The notes: generated from the letters alone by a model not told the origin. 64,000 bases of DNA from Candidatus Firestonebacteria bacterium RIFOXYD2_FULL_39_29 (GCA_001778375.1 MFGV01000001.1:20073-84072), one strand, 5' to 3'. Counted from the stretch's first letter, positions 26,162 through 39,423 are shown. Program-made: numbers and translations.

Positions 26162-26515
26162 TCATTTCCTGTAATTAATAAGACCCCTTGTCATTTTCCC
26201 TACGGAAGCACAGTCTTTCTCTATTTGTTTAAATACGGATTCTTCAAGCAACCCAATCTCAAAAGCTATTTGAAGTTGGGTTTCAAGCTCTGCAAGCGAA
26301 CCCATTGAAATATAAAAGAATCTTATTGATTCCTTACTGCTTTCTCTTCCTTCACCTTCTGCAATATTACTTGCTATACTTACGGATGATCTCTGTAATT
26401 GTTCCCTCAATCCGTAATCTTTCGCTATTTTTCCTGTTCCAGCTTGTTTGTATATTTTAACAGCCAAATCTTTTGCCTTTTTCCATACTTCTAAATCCTT
26501 ATAACCTCTCCCCAT
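26162..26515 (-). CDS. four-helix bundle protein (S23/IVP type)
   Basis: 117 residues. YKDLEVWKKAKDLAVKIYK, LREQLQRSSVSIASNIAEG and a closing ELETQLQIAFEIG region match the TIGR02436 four-helix family. The best-known members are encoded in 23S rRNA intervening sequences; others stand alone, as here, with no known function. Ribosome-binding site AGGGGTG. It is flanked on both sides by word-repeat spacers, including ctagcacctgttct at 26561-26574, which recurs at 43753-43766. Confidence 0.9.
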   Translation of the reverse strand: MGRGYKDLEVWKKAKDLAVKIYKQAGTGKIAKDYGLREQLQRSSVSIASNIAEGEGRESSKESIRFFYISMGSLAELETQLQIAFEIGLLEESVFKQIEKDCASVGKMTRGLINYRK

Positions 26516-26576
26516 ATTTCACCCCTAAAACCTGTCTTTAATTTCTTCTTTCCCCAAAATCTAGCACCTGTTCTTC

Positions 26577-26960
26577 TTATTCCAATGACATAATTGCGTC
26601 AATTTCCAAATCCACTCCTTTAGGCAGATCAGATATCCCGACTGTTACCCTTGCAGGATAGTTTACAGTGAAATACTTCTCGTAGACCAGATTAACAAAT
26701 TTAAAATCATTAAGATCCTTTAAATATATAGTAGTTTTTACTATCTTATCCATCGAACCACCGGCTGCCTCAGCTACAGATTTTAAACTATCCATTACAC
26801 GCTTGGTCTGAGCTTCAATACCTCCGGCAATCTTGATACCGGTTGCAGGATCAAGAGGGATTTGTCCGGAAAAGAATACTAAATTACCAACTTTTACGGC
26901 TTGAGAATACGGACCTAACGCTTTTGGAGCTTTATCTGTACTTATTATCTCTTTTGACAT
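26577..26960 (-). CDS. ridA: RidA family reactive intermediate deaminase
   Basis: 127 residues, the usual length. KALGPYSQAVKVGNLVFFSG, the catalytic arginine in YPARVTVGISDLPKG and the glutamate in DLEIDAIM are all present, so it is likely an active enamine/imine deaminase protecting PLP enzymes. Ribosome-binding site GGAGGG. Confidence 0.95.
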   Translation of the reverse strand: MSKEIISTDKAPKALGPYSQAVKVGNLVFFSGQIPLDPATGIKIAGGIEAQTKRVMDSLKSVAEAAGGSMDKIVKTTIYLKDLNDFKFVNLVYEKYFTVNYPARVTVGISDLPKGVDLEIDAIMSLE

Positions 26961-27004
26961 ATATACCCTCCACTGTCTTTTTCAGACAATCAGTTATTTT
27001 GCTA

Positions 27005-28579
27005 TTATTTCTTACTAAAATCTTGCAGTATTTTAGCCAGATCTTCTATAGTATAAGGCTTAGCAAGACTGGCATCAAATCCAAAATCTTTTGGTCTTGC
27101 CATTATTTCATCATCAGAATAACCGCTTGAGGCTACAGCTTTCACATTCGGATCCAGTTCCTTCATTCTTTTTACTATATCTTTACCGCCCATTCCTCCG
27201 GGAATAGTAAGATCAAGTATTACTATTTCATATTTGTTTTTTGACGGCAGCGCATTCTTAAATATTTCCAGAGCTTCATCTGACCTCTCAACAGTATTAA
27301 CTTTATATCCAAGCTCCCCCAGAATATCCCTAAGTAACTCCAAAATATATATTTCATCATCCATTACAAGTATGTTACCCATACCTGTTTGTTTTTTCAA
27401 AAGAATCTCTTCTACTTTCTCTGCTGTTTTTTCACTGGAAGGAAGATATACATACATCGAAGTACCTTCCTTTATACTTGATTTTGCTTCAATAACACCA
27501 TTGTGTCTTTTTATAATCGAAAATGCTGCTGCGAGACCTAACCCACTACCATGCTTTTTTGTAGAAAAAAACGGGTCAAATATCTTTGATATTATCTCAG
27601 TGGGGATTCCCGTACCGGTATCTATAATAATAATTTCTATGTAATTCTTCCCAAATTCCAACAAAGAAGAATATCCTTCTTTGTTTTTTTCTACGTTAAC
27701 TGCCTTAACTTTAAGTATACCACCCTTAGACATTGACTGCCTGGCGTTTAAAACTATATTATAAAACACTTGAGTAATTTGATTTTCATCTATATCGCAA
27801 TTCTTAAGATTTTCAGCAAAATAAAATAATACTTTTATATTTGTCCCGTCAGTCAGAGATTTAACTGTTTTTTTTAGTATTTCTCTGATATCGACAGTCC
27901 TCATCTCAGGAGAACCTCCCTTTGAGAAAGTTAAAAGTTGTTTTGTAAGAACTTTTGCTTTGTCAAAAACAGCAATAGCTTTGACCAGATTATCCTCAAC
28001 TTTATCTTTCTCATTCAAATGACTCCTTGCGTTTTCCAAATAACCAAGTATCCCGCTTAATAGATTATTAAATTCATGAGCAATTCCCCCCGCAAGAACA
28101 CCAAGACTTTCAAGATTTTGAACCTTCCGGGCATAAATTTCCAGTTCCGCTATTTTTACTTTTTCTTGTTTGTATTTTGTTATATCTCTGGAATGACCTA
28201 ACACACCGGTAACCTTGCCGGAATCATCTTTAATGCCAATAATTATCGTGTCCAGCCACAAAGTACCTTTTGAAGTCAAAAAAGGTCTTTCAAGGAATAC
28301 TTTATTTTCCCCAGTCTCTATTACACTTTGAATATTACGCATATTTTCAGAGGCAGCTTCCGGCTGAAACAAATCCGTTATTTTTTTCCCTACAACCTCC
28401 TCCAAATTTTTATCCAAAAATGAAAGTGCTTTTTGGTTAGCATATGTACACAAATAATTCAGATTAATTAGATAGATAATATCAGGAGAATTATCAAGGA
28501 TTGTCTTTAACATTATTTCATTGTTTGTTTTTTCAGAGTTTATCCGGAATTGTTTTTCATCTTTTCTATAAGAAAACAT
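27005..28579 (-). CDS. PAS-histidine kinase-receiver hybrid
   Basis: 524 residues, no membrane segment. A PAS domain (about 22-135) is followed by HisKA with phospho-accepting H168 (GGIAHEFNNLLSGILGY), HATPase (N box NIVLNARQSM, G1 DTGTGIP, G2 GSGLGLA) and a C-terminal receiver with D407-D408 and phospho-acceptor D456 (LDLTIPGG), closing with KPY. Cytoplasmic sensor with its own receiver; no separate output regulator is adjacent. Ribosome-binding site GGAGGAAC. Confidence 0.93.
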   Translation of the reverse strand: MFSYRKDEKQFRINSEKTNNEIMLKTILDNSPDIIYLINLNYLCTYANQKALSFLDKNLEEVVGKKITDLFQPEAASENMRNIQSVIETGENKVFLERPFLTSKGTLWLDTIIIGIKDDSGKVTGVLGHSRDITKYKQEKVKIAELEIYARKVQNLESLGVLAGGIAHEFNNLLSGILGYLENARSHLNEKDKVEDNLVKAIAVFDKAKVLTKQLLTFSKGGSPEMRTVDIREILKKTVKSLTDGTNIKVLFYFAENLKNCDIDENQITQVFYNIVLNARQSMSKGGILKVKAVNVEKNKEGYSSLLEFGKNYIEIIIIDTGTGIPTEIISKIFDPFFSTKKHGSGLGLAAAFSIIKRHNGVIEAKSSIKEGTSMYVYLPSSEKTAEKVEEILLKKQTGMGNILVMDDEIYILELLRDILGELGYKVNTVERSDEALEIFKNALPSKNKYEIVILDLTIPGGMGGKDIVKRMKELDPNVKAVASSGYSDDEIMARPKDFGFDASLAKPYTIEDLAKILQDFSKK

Positions 28580-28674
28580 AACTTATGTTCCTCCAGATTT
28601 AAAGATGCTGCATTTATCAGTTCTTCGTATATTTTTTACAACACAGTAAGAATACATATTTCATTACTTATTAT

Positions 28675-28751
28675 TGGTCGGGGCGACCCGATTTGAACGG
28701 GCGACCCTCTGCTCCCAAAGCAGATGCGCTAGCCACCTGCGCTACGCCCCG
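28675..28751 (-). tRNA. tRNA-Pro (anticodon TGG)
   Basis: Cloverleaf on the minus strand: acceptor cggggcg/cgccccg, anticodon arm tctgc-tttggga-gcaga giving TGG, T-arm with ttcaaat, discriminator A, and an encoded CCA end. 77 nt with CCA. Confidence 0.95.
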
Positions 28752-28818
28752 ACGATAATGTTTCATAAAGTATTCAAGGTTAGTATAGGTTCTATAATTT
28801 TGCTTTTGCTTTACAAAC

Positions 28819-29421
28819 CTATTTGCGTATCTTTATCAATCTTACCAGAACTTTCTTTACTTTGTCCAGCGCTTTTCCTCTGTGACTTATTCTATTTTTA
28901 GAAGAAAGTGACATTTCAGAGTAAGTCTTCTTATAACCCGAAGGAATAAAAATTGAATCATAGCCAAAACCTTTTTTACCATTAATCGCAAATGATATTT
29001 TACCTCTGCAGCGCCCTTCAAGAATAACAGGTTTTTTCCCTGGAATTTTTATAACTATGACAGTTCGAAAGAGAGCCCCTCTTTTACTTAAAGGAACATT
29101 AGACAGTAATTTTAGAAGTTTGATATTATTATCCTGATATGAACAGCCTTCACCTGCAAATCTTGCGGAATATACACCCGGAGCGCCTTTTAAATAATCA
29201 ACCTCCAATCCTGTATCATCGGACAGAGAAATATGTCCGGTACAGCTGCTTATCTCAGAGGCTTTCTTTACCGCATTCTCTTCCAGGGTATCTTTATTTT
29301 CTATTACTTCAGGAAAATTTCTAAAATTATCCAAAGTAAGAAACTTTAATCCAAATGTTTTGAGTTTTTTTGAAATCTCTCTTATTTTATTGCGGTTACG
29401 CGTTGCAAGAACTATTTCCAA
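28819..29421 (-). CDS. rdgB: XTP/dITP diphosphatase (RdgB/HAM1 family)
   Basis: Removes deaminated purine nucleotides. 200 residues. [12 protein letters not shown] at the N-terminus, [33 protein letters not shown] and [10 protein letters not shown] are all family signatures. The start appears to be TTG at 29421 inside the end of rph (10-bp overlap), with AAAAGG about 10 nt upstream; no in-frame ATG fits the conserved N-terminus. Confidence 0.95.
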   Translation of the reverse strand: MEIVLATRNRNKIREISKKLKTFGLKFLTLDNFRNFPEVIENKDTLEENAVKKASEISSCTGHISLSDDTGLEVDYLKGAPGVYSARFAGEGCSYQDNNIKLLKLLSNVPLSKRGALFRTVIVIKIPGKKPVILEGRCRGKISFAINGKKGFGYDSIFIPSGYKKTYSEMSLSSKNRISHRGKALDKVKKVLVRLIKIRK

Positions 29422-30134
29422 GGCCCAAGTACCTTTTTTTGATCTTTAAATATCTCTTTAATACCTTGTTCTGCCAGTTTCATCATGGCACCGACATCCT
29501 GCTTCGAAAAAGGATTATTTTCGGCAGTACCTTGAATCTCCACAAACTTACCGGAACCGGTCATTACAAAATTCATGTCTACTTCAGCTTTTGAATCCTC
29601 TTCATAGCAAAGATCCAGCATCGCTTCACCTCTAACAACACCAACACTTATAGCAGCAACATAATCCTTAATAGGATTTTCCTCAAGAATACCTTTTTTA
29701 TGAAGATATAATAAAGCATCAGCCATCGCAACAAACGAGCCTGTAATAGCCGCAGTCCTTGTGCCTCCATCAGCCTGAATAACATCGCAGTCCAGCAATA
29801 TTGTGCGTTTCCCCAGTTTTGTCATATCCACTACGGCACGGAGAGAACGTCCTATCAAACGCTGAATTTCATGTGTCCTGCCGTCAACCTTTCCTTTTGA
29901 ACCGTCTCTATTTTTCCTTTCAGGCGTAGATCTCGGGATCATCCCGTATTCAGCAGTTATCCAGCCTCTATTCTCTGATCTCAAAAAAGGCGGAACTTCA
30001 TCAAGTATAGTGGCAGTGCAGATGACCTTGGTAAAACCGCAGGCAATCAACACTGAACCTTCCGGATATTTAATATAATGACGGATTATACGCAATGGTC
30101 TTAATTCGTCATTTTTTCTATTATCAATTCTCAT
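29412..30134 (-). CDS. rph: ribonuclease PH
   Basis: Phosphorolytic 3' exoribonuclease that trims tRNA ends. 240 residues. [53 protein letters not shown] and [19 protein letters not shown] are the family core. The GGAGTG ribosome-binding site is in the last codons of murI, 4 bp away. The order rph-rdgB downstream of murI is common. Confidence 0.97.
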   Translation of the reverse strand: MRIDNRKNDELRPLRIIRHYIKYPEGSVLIACGFTKVICTATILDEVPPFLRSENRGWITAEYGMIPRSTPERKNRDGSKGKVDGRTHEIQRLIGRSLRAVVDMTKLGKRTILLDCDVIQADGGTRTAAITGSFVAMADALLYLHKKGILEENPIKDYVAAISVGVVRGEAMLDLCYEEDSKAEVDMNFVMTGSGKFVEIQGTAENNPFSKQDVGAMMKLAEQGIKEIFKDQKKVLGPWK

Positions 30135-30137
30135 TTT

Positions 30138-30938
30138 TCACTCCACTTTAACGAGTTTTACGTTATTAATATTTTTGCCGAGAAAAGAGGAACCAAGTTT
30201 TCTGAATTTTTCCGGAGCATCCGTAACATAAAAGCTGTAAACCGGACGTTTTGTTGTCTTTCTTAGCATACCTTTTACCGTCAAAGCTTCTTTAACAGAC
30301 TTAGCAGTTTCTGTTGCAGAATCTATCAGCTTTACTCCTTTTAAAACCCTGGCCAAGACCGGCTTTAAAAAAGGATAATGAGTGCAGCCCAGGACAAGAG
30401 TATCAATATTTTTTTTATTAAATGCCTTTAAATATTCCCTTGCTGTTAGTTCGGTTATTTTCGAGTTAAACCAGCCTTCCTCAACCAGAGAAACAAATAA
30501 AGGGCAGGCTTTTCCCGTTACCTTAAGCCTGTTATTATGTTTAAGCAGAGCATCTATATACGCTCTGCTTTCTATTGTCGCTTTAGTACCTATTATGCCT
30601 ATTTTATTGTTTTTAGTAGCTTCTGCCGCGGCTTTTGCTCCGGATTCGACAACTCCAAGCATTGGAACTAAATAAAATTTTTTAAGAAGCTTTAAACTTA
30701 AAGCAGACGCAGTATTGCAGGCAACTACCACAAATTTAACATTTTTCTTTAATAAAAATTGAACATTCTCTGTTGATAGTCTGGTTACCGTAGCCTTGGA
30801 TTTAGAGCCATACGGAAGATGTTTTGTATCCCCAAAATAAATAATACTTTCGTTTGGAAGATACTTGCATATTTCTTTAAGTACGGTTACCCCGCCTACT
30901 CCAGAGTCAAAGATGCCTATAGGTCTGTTGTTATTCAA
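30138..30938 (-). CDS. murI: glutamate racemase
   Basis: Supplies D-glutamate for peptidoglycan. 266 residues. Catalytic cysteines are in VVACNTASA and VLGCTHYPFL; PIGIFDSGVGGVTVLKEI opens the protein. The start is TTG at 30938 with GAGAGG 7-8 nt upstream, overlapping the end of the GerMN gene by 8 bp. Confidence 0.96.
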   Translation of the reverse strand: MNNNRPIGIFDSGVGGVTVLKEICKYLPNESIIYFGDTKHLPYGSKSKATVTRLSTENVQFLLKKNVKFVVVACNTASALSLKLLKKFYLVPMLGVVESGAKAAAEATKNNKIGIIGTKATIESRAYIDALLKHNNRLKVTGKACPLFVSLVEEGWFNSKITELTAREYLKAFNKKNIDTLVLGCTHYPFLKPVLARVLKGVKLIDSATETAKSVKEALTVKGMLRKTTKRPVYSFYVTDAPEKFRKLGSSFLGKNINNVKLVKVE

Positions 30939-31460
30939 GCTTTTTACCTCTCAAAGGCCTGTGAACATCAAGATGACCTCCGATAGTTTTTACTTCCTGC
31001 CCCTCTATAAGAATCCTGACACTGGCAATTTGGCCGAAATTCTCAAGTATTGTGTTTACAAGCGAATAAATAAGCTGCATTTCCGACGTAGTCCCGCCTT
31101 TTGGATTGTCAATAATACTTTTAGTAAAATCCAGATAAAGGCAACGATTATCATCAAGATAAACTTCTCGTACCTCCGTCTCTTTTGGCAAGGCACCAAA
31201 TAGACCTTTTTCTTTTGGTCCTTTAACCAATTCTACTACACATATTTTTACATCATCAAGTACACTGGTCGCACCCTGTATTTCTCTTTTTTCAGCCTGC
31301 AGTTTGCCGTTTTCATTCACGAAAAATAGTCTAATTACTTTTGGCTGAGCAGCATAGTTAAATAAGGAATCCCGTTTGTGCATAATAAAATATTTTACCG
31401 CAAAATATCCACAAATAAGAACGGCAATAATGATTATCAATAATAATCCGGAAGGTTTTT

Positions 31461-31464
<4 letters not shown>
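30931..31464 (-). CDS. membrane-anchored GerMN-domain protein
   Basis: 177 residues: one N-terminal membrane helix (about 6-24) and a GerMN domain (about 40-165) with VELVKGPKEKGLFGALP and LDFTKSIIDNPKGGTTSEMQ. GerMN domains occur in spore germination proteins but also in non-sporulating bacteria, near amidases and murI as here. GTG start overlapping the amidase stop (GTGA), with a GGAAGG ribosome-binding site. Probably acts at the cell wall; exact role unknown. Confidence 0.85.
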
Positions 31465-34267
<2,803 letters not shown>

Positions 34268-34271
<4 letters not shown>

Positions 34272-36157
34272 ATTTTCTTAAGGCCAAGAACATCATATAT
34301 CTGAACCTTAATTGTCTTTCCCTTTACCGTCGCAAACCCAAGATCTTTGACAACAATAATATCCTTCACTTTCTCATAGACAGAATGACTGATAATAATC
34401 GAAGCATGGTATTCCTTGGTAAGTGATTCAAGACGCGAGGCAAGGTTAACGGTATCACCGAGCGCAGAGTATTCCATCTTTCTGTCCGTACCCATAAATC
34501 CAACTACGGCCTCTCCTGAATTAATACCGCAGCCAATCTCAAATTGCTCCCGACCCTGGCTCTTCCAAATCTCTCTCAATTCTTTCATCTTTTCCTGCAT
34601 TTCAATCGCCATTCTGACTGCCAGTTCCTCATCATTGGGCCTTGCTAAGGGAGCACCAAACTCAACCATAATAGCATCACCTATATATTTATCAACCGTA
34701 CCGCCATACTTAAAAGCAATACTCGTCATTTCTTTAAAATAGAAATTAAGGACTTCAACGACTTCTTCCGGAGCCAGCCTTTCTGCCATAGTAGTAAAGT
34801 TTCTAATATCAGAGAAGAATACTACAAGTTTCTGCTTTCTGCCTCCGACTGTCAGATTATCAAGACCGTTTTTAATTATCTCATCCACTACCTGTCTTGA
34901 TACAAAGCGCTGAAATGCACCTTTCATCTTTCTGCTTTTTTGGCCTTCAGTAATAACCCTATAGCCCACATTTACCACATAAGTAAGAATAAGAGCAACA
35001 AAAGGCACGGAAATATCCAGCCAATAATTTCTGATAAACAAATATAGCACCAGGAAAAAATATGAAATATATACAAGAATAGAAAGAGCGGCACTCAAAA
35101 GTGGAGTAAATCTGGAAGTAAAAAATAATATTATCGTAACAAATGCCAATAATACAAGATAATTAATCAGTATACCGGATTTTTCAAGATACTCGTTCTT
35201 AAGCAGGTCATCAATGGCGTTCGCATGAATTTCCACACCGGGCATATTTCCGAGTTCGGTAAAAGGAGAAAGAAATTCATCATGCAAAACAGTGCTCGTA
35301 GCTCCTACAAGTACTATTTTGTCTTTAAAGGTACCTTTAGGAACTTCCCCATTAAGGACTCTATAAAACGAAACCCGTTTGAAAGTTTTAGGTCCCCCCT
35401 CAAAATTTATTAACAAAGTATTATCTCCAGAATTCACCCCTTTTTTATAACCGGTATTACGCCGCATTACATCATCTATAACCTGCTCTTCAGTCTTACC
35501 GGTAAACATACTGACAGAAGCAAGCGCAAAAGAATACACTTTCTGCGCATCTTTATAAAGTATTTTTGAGAGCTCTTTTTTATCATCCAGAAAATCAACA
35601 AGAGCAGATTTTCTGACAACTCCGTCAATGTCCATTTCAAAAGCTGTATAACCCGTCTTCTTCATAGAATCATTCAGAACTTTTATCGGCAGATTATATC
35701 TTTTATAAGGCATTTCCCATGCGCCCTTAGCATTTTCCACAACAAGTTTGTCATCTGTAAAGGTTGCAACTGAAAGTACATTTCCGGCAGCTTTAGCAGC
35801 TTTTGCAAAAAAAAGGTCTTTTTCAGGCATAGGACCCGGATTAGCAAATTCAATATCCAAGCCGATAACTTTTGCATTATCCGCTTTTAGTTTTTCAATA
35901 ATCTTTCCGTATACATCACGCGGCCAGGGGTAAGTACCAAGTTCTTCAAAACTCTTATCATCAATCGCAACAATAATAACATCATCAATCGGGGCTCTAT
36001 GCCCTCTCCATGAAAAGAGCATATTATAGCTGCCGCTCTTTAATGATGGTACAGGATTCTTAAAAACAAAAAAAGTTAAAACTAACAAAACAGCAAAGCC
36101 TATCAGCATTGCCGCTAATAGGCCTTTATTGTTTTTACGAAACTTAGCTACTACCAT
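34268..36157 (-). CDS. CHASE2-domain class III adenylate/guanylate cyclase
   Basis: 629 residues. One N-terminal helix (16-34), an extracytoplasmic CHASE2 sensor (about 36-320), three helices (about 330-400), then a class III cyclase domain (about 430-610). The metal-binding aspartates are in VVFFSDIRNFTTMAERL and DKYIGDAIMVEFGAP; ALGDTVNLASRLE is the transition-state region. It should make cAMP in response to an envelope signal. Coupled to the CsgG-like gene upstream and the TPR gene downstream. Confidence 0.93.
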
Positions 36158-37353
36158 TTAACAGTGTATCCTACTTTCACGGAATCTATTCCGTTGATTT
36201 GACAGAACATTGCATTTGGATTACGGCCTTCTGCAGTATGCTTTTTTGGATCAAAAGATAATACCGAATCCAGTAGATTAAGAGCCCAGATTCCTGCTGT
36301 TATTTTAATAGCTCCTGAAAATTTCTGATAGGATTCATTAGCTATTTGATAACTTTCTTCTATTAGTATTGGATCAGTCCTCATGTTATATTCATCATAT
36401 TTTTTTGTATAATCTAAATACCCCGATATTGACCCTGCAGCAGAAGCAACCCCTGCAATTAGAAATAACCAGCCTTTAAAATCATCTTTATTATAGAATT
36501 GCCCCCAGCCGGGAATAATTAAGGATCTCCATGCCGGATCTATGAAACTCCCGCTGCCGGGACCGCTTGAGCTTTGCATTTGCTGTATAAGCTTTGAAGT
36601 ATCGGAGTTATTTGTTATTACGGCATCACTTACCTTAACTGTATCCCCTTCTTTTACAGACAACTTTCTGTTAAAAAATTTTGCTCTGGAAGCATCCTTT
36701 TGTACATCAATAAGCTCAATCTCTCCTACATCTTCATACTCTCTCATAATAACCTTACCTGTAGAATCTTTAATCTCTTCTTTTATCCTATTTACCATTA
36801 ATTTCATTCCTTTAGATACATTATCGGTAGACCCAAGGTCAACAACTACACTTTCCTGATTCGAAACTCTTACTACTTTTCCTGTAAGAGGCGTCTTTAT
36901 TGCTATTGAAAAAGCTATTCTCTTCACAACATCGGCTAACTTATCTTCGGAATCGCAAGACCCTTTTTCGATAGCTATTGATTCACTCTTTTCTACATCA
37001 GTCAGGGTAACAGAAATATTTATACTGTTACCAAGTTTTGTCAAAGAACCGGTTGCCATGATATTAACGCCAAGTATTTTACCGACTTCAACAGCACACT
37101 CACTTGAGGTGCAACCTGTTTGTTGAAAAGCCTGCTCTTTCAAAACCTTTTCCATGTTTTTCTTATCCACAATTACAAACCTTCCTGTTGAAAAAAGCTC
37201 AGCACGCATCATCTCGGAAACCGCCAACGCCGTATCCTTTGAAATGTTTGAACTTTCCAGATCATAAACGCCCATTCTTACTCTCTCGCTTGCGTTTGCA
37301 GGTAAAATAAATATAGCAAGGCAAATAAACAATCCAATTAATAGCTTTTTCAT
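36151..37353 (-). CDS. CsgG-like envelope protein with DUF5683-type C-terminus
   Basis: 400 residues with a signal peptide (1-21). The N-terminal domain (about 22-155: VRMGVYDLESSNISKDTALA, RFVIVDKKNMEKVL, GVNIMATGSLTKLG) resembles the CsgG/LpoB/FlgT fold of outer-membrane-associated proteins. A middle beta domain (about 160-245) follows. The C-terminus (IIPGWGQFYNKDDFKGWLFL, two hydrophobic segments) looks like the DUF5683 family. Ribosome-binding site AGGAGGA. First gene of the nine-gene overlapping run. Function unknown; the family similarities are by eye. Confidence 0.7.
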   Translation of the reverse strand: MKKLLIGLFICLAIFILPANASERVRMGVYDLESSNISKDTALAVSEMMRAELFSTGRFVIVDKKNMEKVLKEQAFQQTGCTSSECAVEVGKILGVNIMATGSLTKLGNSINISVTLTDVEKSESIAIEKGSCDSEDKLADVVKRIAFSIAIKTPLTGKVVRVSNQESVVVDLGSTDNVSKGMKLMVNRIKEEIKDSTGKVIMREYEDVGEIELIDVQKDASRAKFFNRKLSVKEGDTVKVSDAVITNNSDTSKLIQQMQSSSGPGSGSFIDPAWRSLIIPGWGQFYNKDDFKGWLFLIAGVASAAGSISGYLDYTKKYDEYNMRTDPILIEESYQIANESYQKFSGAIKITAGIWALNLLDSVLSFDPKKHTAEGRNPNAMFCQINGIDSVKVGYTVKW

Positions 37354-37452
37354 CTGTTCCTCCTGAACTGCCTATTATCAAAACTACAATAATTATTAAG
37401 TAAGGCAGTTATTCGCAAATACCAGCCCTACCCTCATCTTGTTTTCATTAGT

Positions 37453-37481
37453 ATTTTACACAATCTTTATTGTATTATCAA
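37453..37481 (-). promoter_or_regulatory. promoter of the nine-gene envelope/housekeeping run
   Basis: Minus strand TTGATA (37476-37481), 17 nt, TAAAAT (37453-37458), giving a leader of about 93 nt. Within it aactgcc/ggcagtt arms form an inverted repeat around 37365-37412. Confidence 0.6.
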
Positions 37482-37541
37482 TATATATTATAACAGTTTT
37501 CGTATACTTTGCTGTGAAAAATATTACATAAATTTGGTAAA

Positions 37542-38111
37542 TTACTCCGAAATTATATCGACGCAAAACACGAAAATATCGGTATTTTCATCCTTCCACG
37601 CATCTTTGGGCAGACCGGCTTTTCCGGCACAAATATTATTCATAAATTCTTCCAAATTCCAACCTGTCTCTTTGGCAACTTGAGGCAAAAAAACCCCTGA
37701 AAAAGAACCCTTTTTTACCAATACCCCGTGAATACCAAGTTTTATTTCAGATGTATTTTTTATTTTTTTGAGCGGAGATAGCACAGATATTTCAATTATT
37801 ATCTCTTTTAATTCCGGCAAAGTAACCGGAACAAATCTCGGGTCATTAAAAGCTGCCTCTTTAGCCATTTCAATTATTGTTTCGAAAAGCGGTTCATCTG
37901 AAAACATATTTCCGATACAACCTCGAAGATTACCGTCTTTTTTGTGCAAAGTAACAAAAGCACCGGAATGCTGCAGACAATTCTTCCTTTTCTCCTTAAA
38001 TTCCGGACTTTCTCTATTTTCAAGACAATGAGTTATTGTATCACGTGCAAGTTGAAGGAGAATCTTTTTTTCTTCTGCGCTAAATCCTGTCAATGCACTA
38101 TCTTTTTTCAA
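37542..38111 (-). CDS. amrA: AMMECR1 domain protein (AmmeMemoRadiSam system protein A type)
   Basis: 189 residues. FSAEEKKILLQLARDTI opens the domain; GAFVTLHKKDGNLRGCIGN is the conserved core with the strictly conserved Cys, followed by AAFNDPRFVPVT and GVFLPQVAKETGW. I place the start at TTG 38111, with GGAGGAG about 9 nt upstream. An upstream ATG at 38219 would add 36 residues translated from a tandem repeat. In other genomes this protein accompanies Memo-like and radical SAM proteins; neither is present here. Biochemical role unknown. Confidence 0.88.
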   Translation of the reverse strand: MKKDSALTGFSAEEKKILLQLARDTITHCLENRESPEFKEKRKNCLQHSGAFVTLHKKDGNLRGCIGNMFSDEPLFETIIEMAKEAAFNDPRFVPVTLPELKEIIIEISVLSPLKKIKNTSEIKLGIHGVLVKKGSFSGVFLPQVAKETGWNLEEFMNNICAGKAGLPKDAWKDENTDIFVFCVDIISE

Positions 38112-38134
38112 AATAAAAACTCCTCCAACCTTTA

Positions 38135-38166
38135 GATGCTCGGATGCGCAGATGCCTGGATGCTCA
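38135..38166. repeat. four tandem octamers GATGCNNN
   Basis: gatgctcg, gatgcgca, gatgcctg, gatgctca: exact 8-nt period with an invariant GATGC. It lies just upstream of the amrA ribosome-binding site, in the gap between amrA and pilT. A matching fragment, gcgcatctaagcatc, lies near 38282. Confidence 0.75.
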
Positions 38167-38307
38167 GCAACCAATTCTGCAATTGCCGCATTCCGTCCTT
38201 CCGCCTGGGCGTATTTCACGAAGAATTAAGGTCTTATATCAAAAACTTCGCTCAACAGCTTTTATGCGTTTGCCAAGCCTCTGCGCATCTAAGCATCGTC
38301 TCTTTGT

Positions 38308-39405
38308 CTACTTCATTTGTTCTCGAGCCGAATCCACACTGGAAATAATACCGCTCAATGATAGTTTCAAATCATTTTTACTTGTAGCTTCTGCCAGAGC
38401 CATATCAAGCGTAATCAGTCCTTTTTTGTAAAGCTCCGCAAGAGATTGATCAAAAGTCTGCATACCATATTGGGCAGAACCTTGTTGTATCATAGACTTA
38501 ATTGAAGAAAGCTTATTTTCTCTTATAAGTGATTTTATTGTAGGAGTACCCAACATTACTTCTACTGCAGGAACACGCCCTTTTCCGTCCGCCTTTTCAA
38601 TAAGCCGCATTGAAATAATCGCCGTTATTATATTTGCAAGCTGATTACGGATCTGGTTTTGTTGAGAAGCCGGATAAAAATCAATTAACCGGTCTATAGT
38701 TTGACTTGCGTCAATTGTGTGTAAAGTCGAAAGTACCAAGTGTCCTGTCTCACCTGCCGAAATAGCCGCACTAACAGTATCAATATCTCTCATTTCACCT
38801 ATAAATACAACATCAGGATCCTGTCTTAACACATACTTCAAAGCTACATCATAAGAATCAGTATCAATTCCAAGCTCACGCTGGGTTACGCTGCTCATAC
38901 TGTCAGTATGCATGAATTCTATAGGATCCTCTATTGTAATTATATGATAGGGCTGATTATCATTTATATATTTAACTAACGAAGCAAGGGTAGTCGATTT
39001 TCCACTTCCGGTGGCACCTGTCATAAGAATAAGACCTCTGGATTCAAGAGCAACTTTTTTCAAAATTGGCGGCAAAGTAAGCGCATCAAAAGACGGGATA
39101 TCTTTAGGAATCATCCTAATAATAATTTCGATAGTACTCTTTTGTCTGAACGCATTTATTCTGTATCTTGCCGAACCTGTGGGAGAGTACGAAAGATCTA
39201 TCTCGTTAGCTTCAGCGAATTTTACTCTTTGACGCTGACTCATCATGGCAAAAAGCATTTCTTCTATGTCTGCTTCTGTAAGCAGAGGAAGTTCAACTTG
39301 AGTTATTTTTCCGTCAATACGAAGAAGAGGAGGCCGCCCAACCTTCAAATGAAGGTCTGAGGCTTTTTTTTCCAGCATCTTATTAAGCAGGTCATTAATC
39401 AGCAT
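38308..39405 (-). CDS. pilT: PilT family type IV pilus retraction ATPase
   Basis: 365 residues. KKASDLHLKVGRPPLLRIDG (N-terminal PAS-like domain), Walker A GATGSGKSTT, the Asp box and Walker B-like VFIGEMRD, and the His box GHLVLSTLHTIDA identify PilT; the AIRNLIRE-like SLIRENK arm follows. The start is ATG 39405 with ribosome-binding site GGAGGG. No other pilus gene is in the window. The promoter lies at 39451-39479. Confidence 0.94.
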   Translation of the reverse strand: MLINDLLNKMLEKKASDLHLKVGRPPLLRIDGKITQVELPLLTEADIEEMLFAMMSQRQRVKFAEANEIDLSYSPTGSARYRINAFRQKSTIEIIIRMIPKDIPSFDALTLPPILKKVALESRGLILMTGATGSGKSTTLASLVKYINDNQPYHIITIEDPIEFMHTDSMSSVTQRELGIDTDSYDVALKYVLRQDPDVVFIGEMRDIDTVSAAISAGETGHLVLSTLHTIDASQTIDRLIDFYPASQQNQIRNQLANIITAIISMRLIEKADGKGRVPAVEVMLGTPTIKSLIRENKLSSIKSMIQQGSAQYGMQTFDQSLAELYKKGLITLDMALAEATSKNDLKLSLSGIISSVDSAREQMK

Positions 39406-39423
39406 AAACCCTCCAATAAATTG

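Noticed and set aside
26162..26515. Four-helix protein as the Avd accessory of a diversity-generating retroelement
   Set aside because: Its sequence is the S23/IVP type and no reverse transcriptase or template repeat is present.
38112..38219. N-terminal extension of the AMMECR1 gene from ATG 38219
   Set aside because: The added codons come from the GATGCNNN tandem repeat; TTG 38111 has a strong ribosome-binding site and matches the domain start.
38308..39405. PilT plus CpaF as a type IV pilus or Tad gene cluster
   Set aside because: Each ATPase is isolated; no pilin, platform protein, secretin or peptidase gene lies near.
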